DNA from: Nostoc sp. CHAB 5824
GTDB lineage: Bacteria > Cyanobacteriota > Cyanobacteriia > Cyanobacteriales > Nostocaceae
Reading direction: 5' to 3'
NCBI RefSeq assembly: GCF_020829665.1
Contig: NZ_JAIVFT010000016.1
Coordinates: 62,001-126,000, forward strand
Length of the DNA: 64,000 nt
Shown: piece by piece, positions 63,508 to 64,000 of the stretch
How positions within the stretch are numbered: position 1 is the stretch's first letter
Layout: each line of letters opens with the position of its first letter
Notes under the pieces: model-generated
The model's database searches: none
What the model was told of the DNA's origin: nothing
The model's input: only the letters and a program-made list of their open reading frames with translations
Position numbers and translations under genes: made by a program

Positions 63508-64000
63508 ATGACGATGGAATCTTTACCACAGTTTGAAGAAGTAAATATTCAGAAATACTTAGAAGTAATTCAACGGCGTTGGTTACCTCTAATCGGAATT
63601 TTGAGCATAGCTGTTACCCTTGGATGCTTGTATACATTTTCATTAAAACCCTCATACAAGGCAGAAGGAAGTTTGATGATTAAAACAAATCGCTCTTCCT
63701 CACTCACAGGTTTATCGGAAGACATAGGACGCTTAGAAGCTTTAAATGTAAACGACAATCCCTTAGAAACTCAGGTGAGAGTTATTGGATCAAATCCAGT
63801 AATGGAGAAAACAATTAATTCCCTCAACCTTAAAGATAGCAAAGGCAAACTGCTGTCGATTCCTGATTTAGCAAAACAACTAAAAATAGAAGGAATCAAA
63901 GGCACTGATGTTATACAACTTTCTTATAAAGGCAGCGATCCTGAACTGGCTGCCAAAATCGTCAATGAAGTTATCGATAGTTATATTGAGCTAAATATCA
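63508..64000 (+). CDS. Wzz/GumC-type polysaccharide chain-length protein, 5' part (runs off window)
   Basis: From ATG 63508: MTMESLPQFEEVNIQKYLEV, then IQRRWLPLIGILSIAVTLGC as the first membrane helix, followed by PSYKAEGSLMIKTN, NPLETQVRVIGSNPVMEKT and KIVNEVIDSYIELN. This is the Wzz domain of co-polymerases and BY-kinases that control exopolysaccharide length and export. Only about 164 residues are visible. A C-terminal tyrosine kinase, if present, lies beyond the window. Confidence 0.88.
   Translation, partial: MTMESLPQFEEVNIQKYLEVIQRRWLPLIGILSIAVTLGCLYTFSLKPSYKAEGSLMIKTNRSSSLTGLSEDIGRLEALNVNDNPLETQVRVIGSNPVMEKTINSLNLKDSKGKLLSIPDLAKQLKIEGIKGTDVIQLSYKGSDPELAAKIVNEVIDSYIELNI

Overview
The window looks like chromosome of a filamentous, probably heterocyst-forming cyanobacterium of the Nostoc/Anabaena group. 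The HIP1 octamer GCGATCGC occurs throughout. There are cyanobacterial photosystem genes or pieces of them (PsaB, PsbA), a cyanobacterial group 2 sigma factor, a TPR-CHAT protein, pentapeptide and hemagglutinin-type surface proteins, a TamB homologue, and many small dispersed inverted-repeat elements between genes. No rRNA, tRNA or CRISPR array was recognised.

Layout. 1-4.5 kb: the 3' end of a gene and its larger paralogue, a TPR-CHAT protein. 4.8-7.2 kb: recR, a frameshifted SHOCT-type gene, a 3' fragment of psbA and a HIT-family gene. 7.4-17.1 kb: a membrane glycosyltransferase, an APC-type permease, a small membrane protein, a lipoprotein, a DUF1517-like protein, a pentapeptide-repeat protein, tyrA and a disordered small protein. 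17.6-24 kb: a surface-protein block with a hemagglutinin/TPS-type protein, two tandemly duplicated RTX-type calcium-binding proteins each next to an IS1 transposase remnant, and a truncated second hemagglutinin. 24.2-26.2 kb: a gene graveyard with an ABC permease remnant, a xanthine dehydrogenase remnant, a deleted XdhC gene and the last two domains of a group II intron, around an intact polysaccharide deacetylase. 26.2-36.3 kb: a histidine phosphatase, tamB, a small protein, a ClC-type channel and uvsE.

36.4-57.1 kb is rich in galactose genes: galE, a GH1-RmlD fusion, a glycosyltransferase-UDP-galactopyranose mutase fusion, a GH43 enzyme, a phytanoyl-CoA-dioxygenase-like oxygenase, a GH2 enzyme overlapping galT, and an M24-like protein 5 bp upstream of galK. 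Together galK, galT and galE give a full Leloir route, and the mutase would add UDP-galactofuranose. A secreted DUF4142 protein, a degenerate psaB copy and small proteins are interspersed. I infer a locus for making and turning over a galactose or galactofuranose-containing polysaccharide.

57.2-64 kb: an unrecognised protein, an AllA-type ureidoglycolate lyase, a group 2 sigma factor, a DUF3172 remnant, a RibD-type deaminase, a small secreted protein, a 1.7 kb gene-poor stretch, and the start of a Wzz/GumC-type polysaccharide co-polymerase running off the right edge.

The main theme is decay next to function. Many short coding remnants (psbA, psaB, IS1, IS6, xdh, xdhC, ABC permease, DUF3172, hemagglutinin, group II intron) lie between intact genes. 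The most unusual observations are the psaB copy, whose 5' frameshift coincides with a near-perfect hairpin, the M24-like protein lacking most metal ligands ahead of galK, the CHAT domain lacking its histidine, and the two fusion enzymes in the galactose region.
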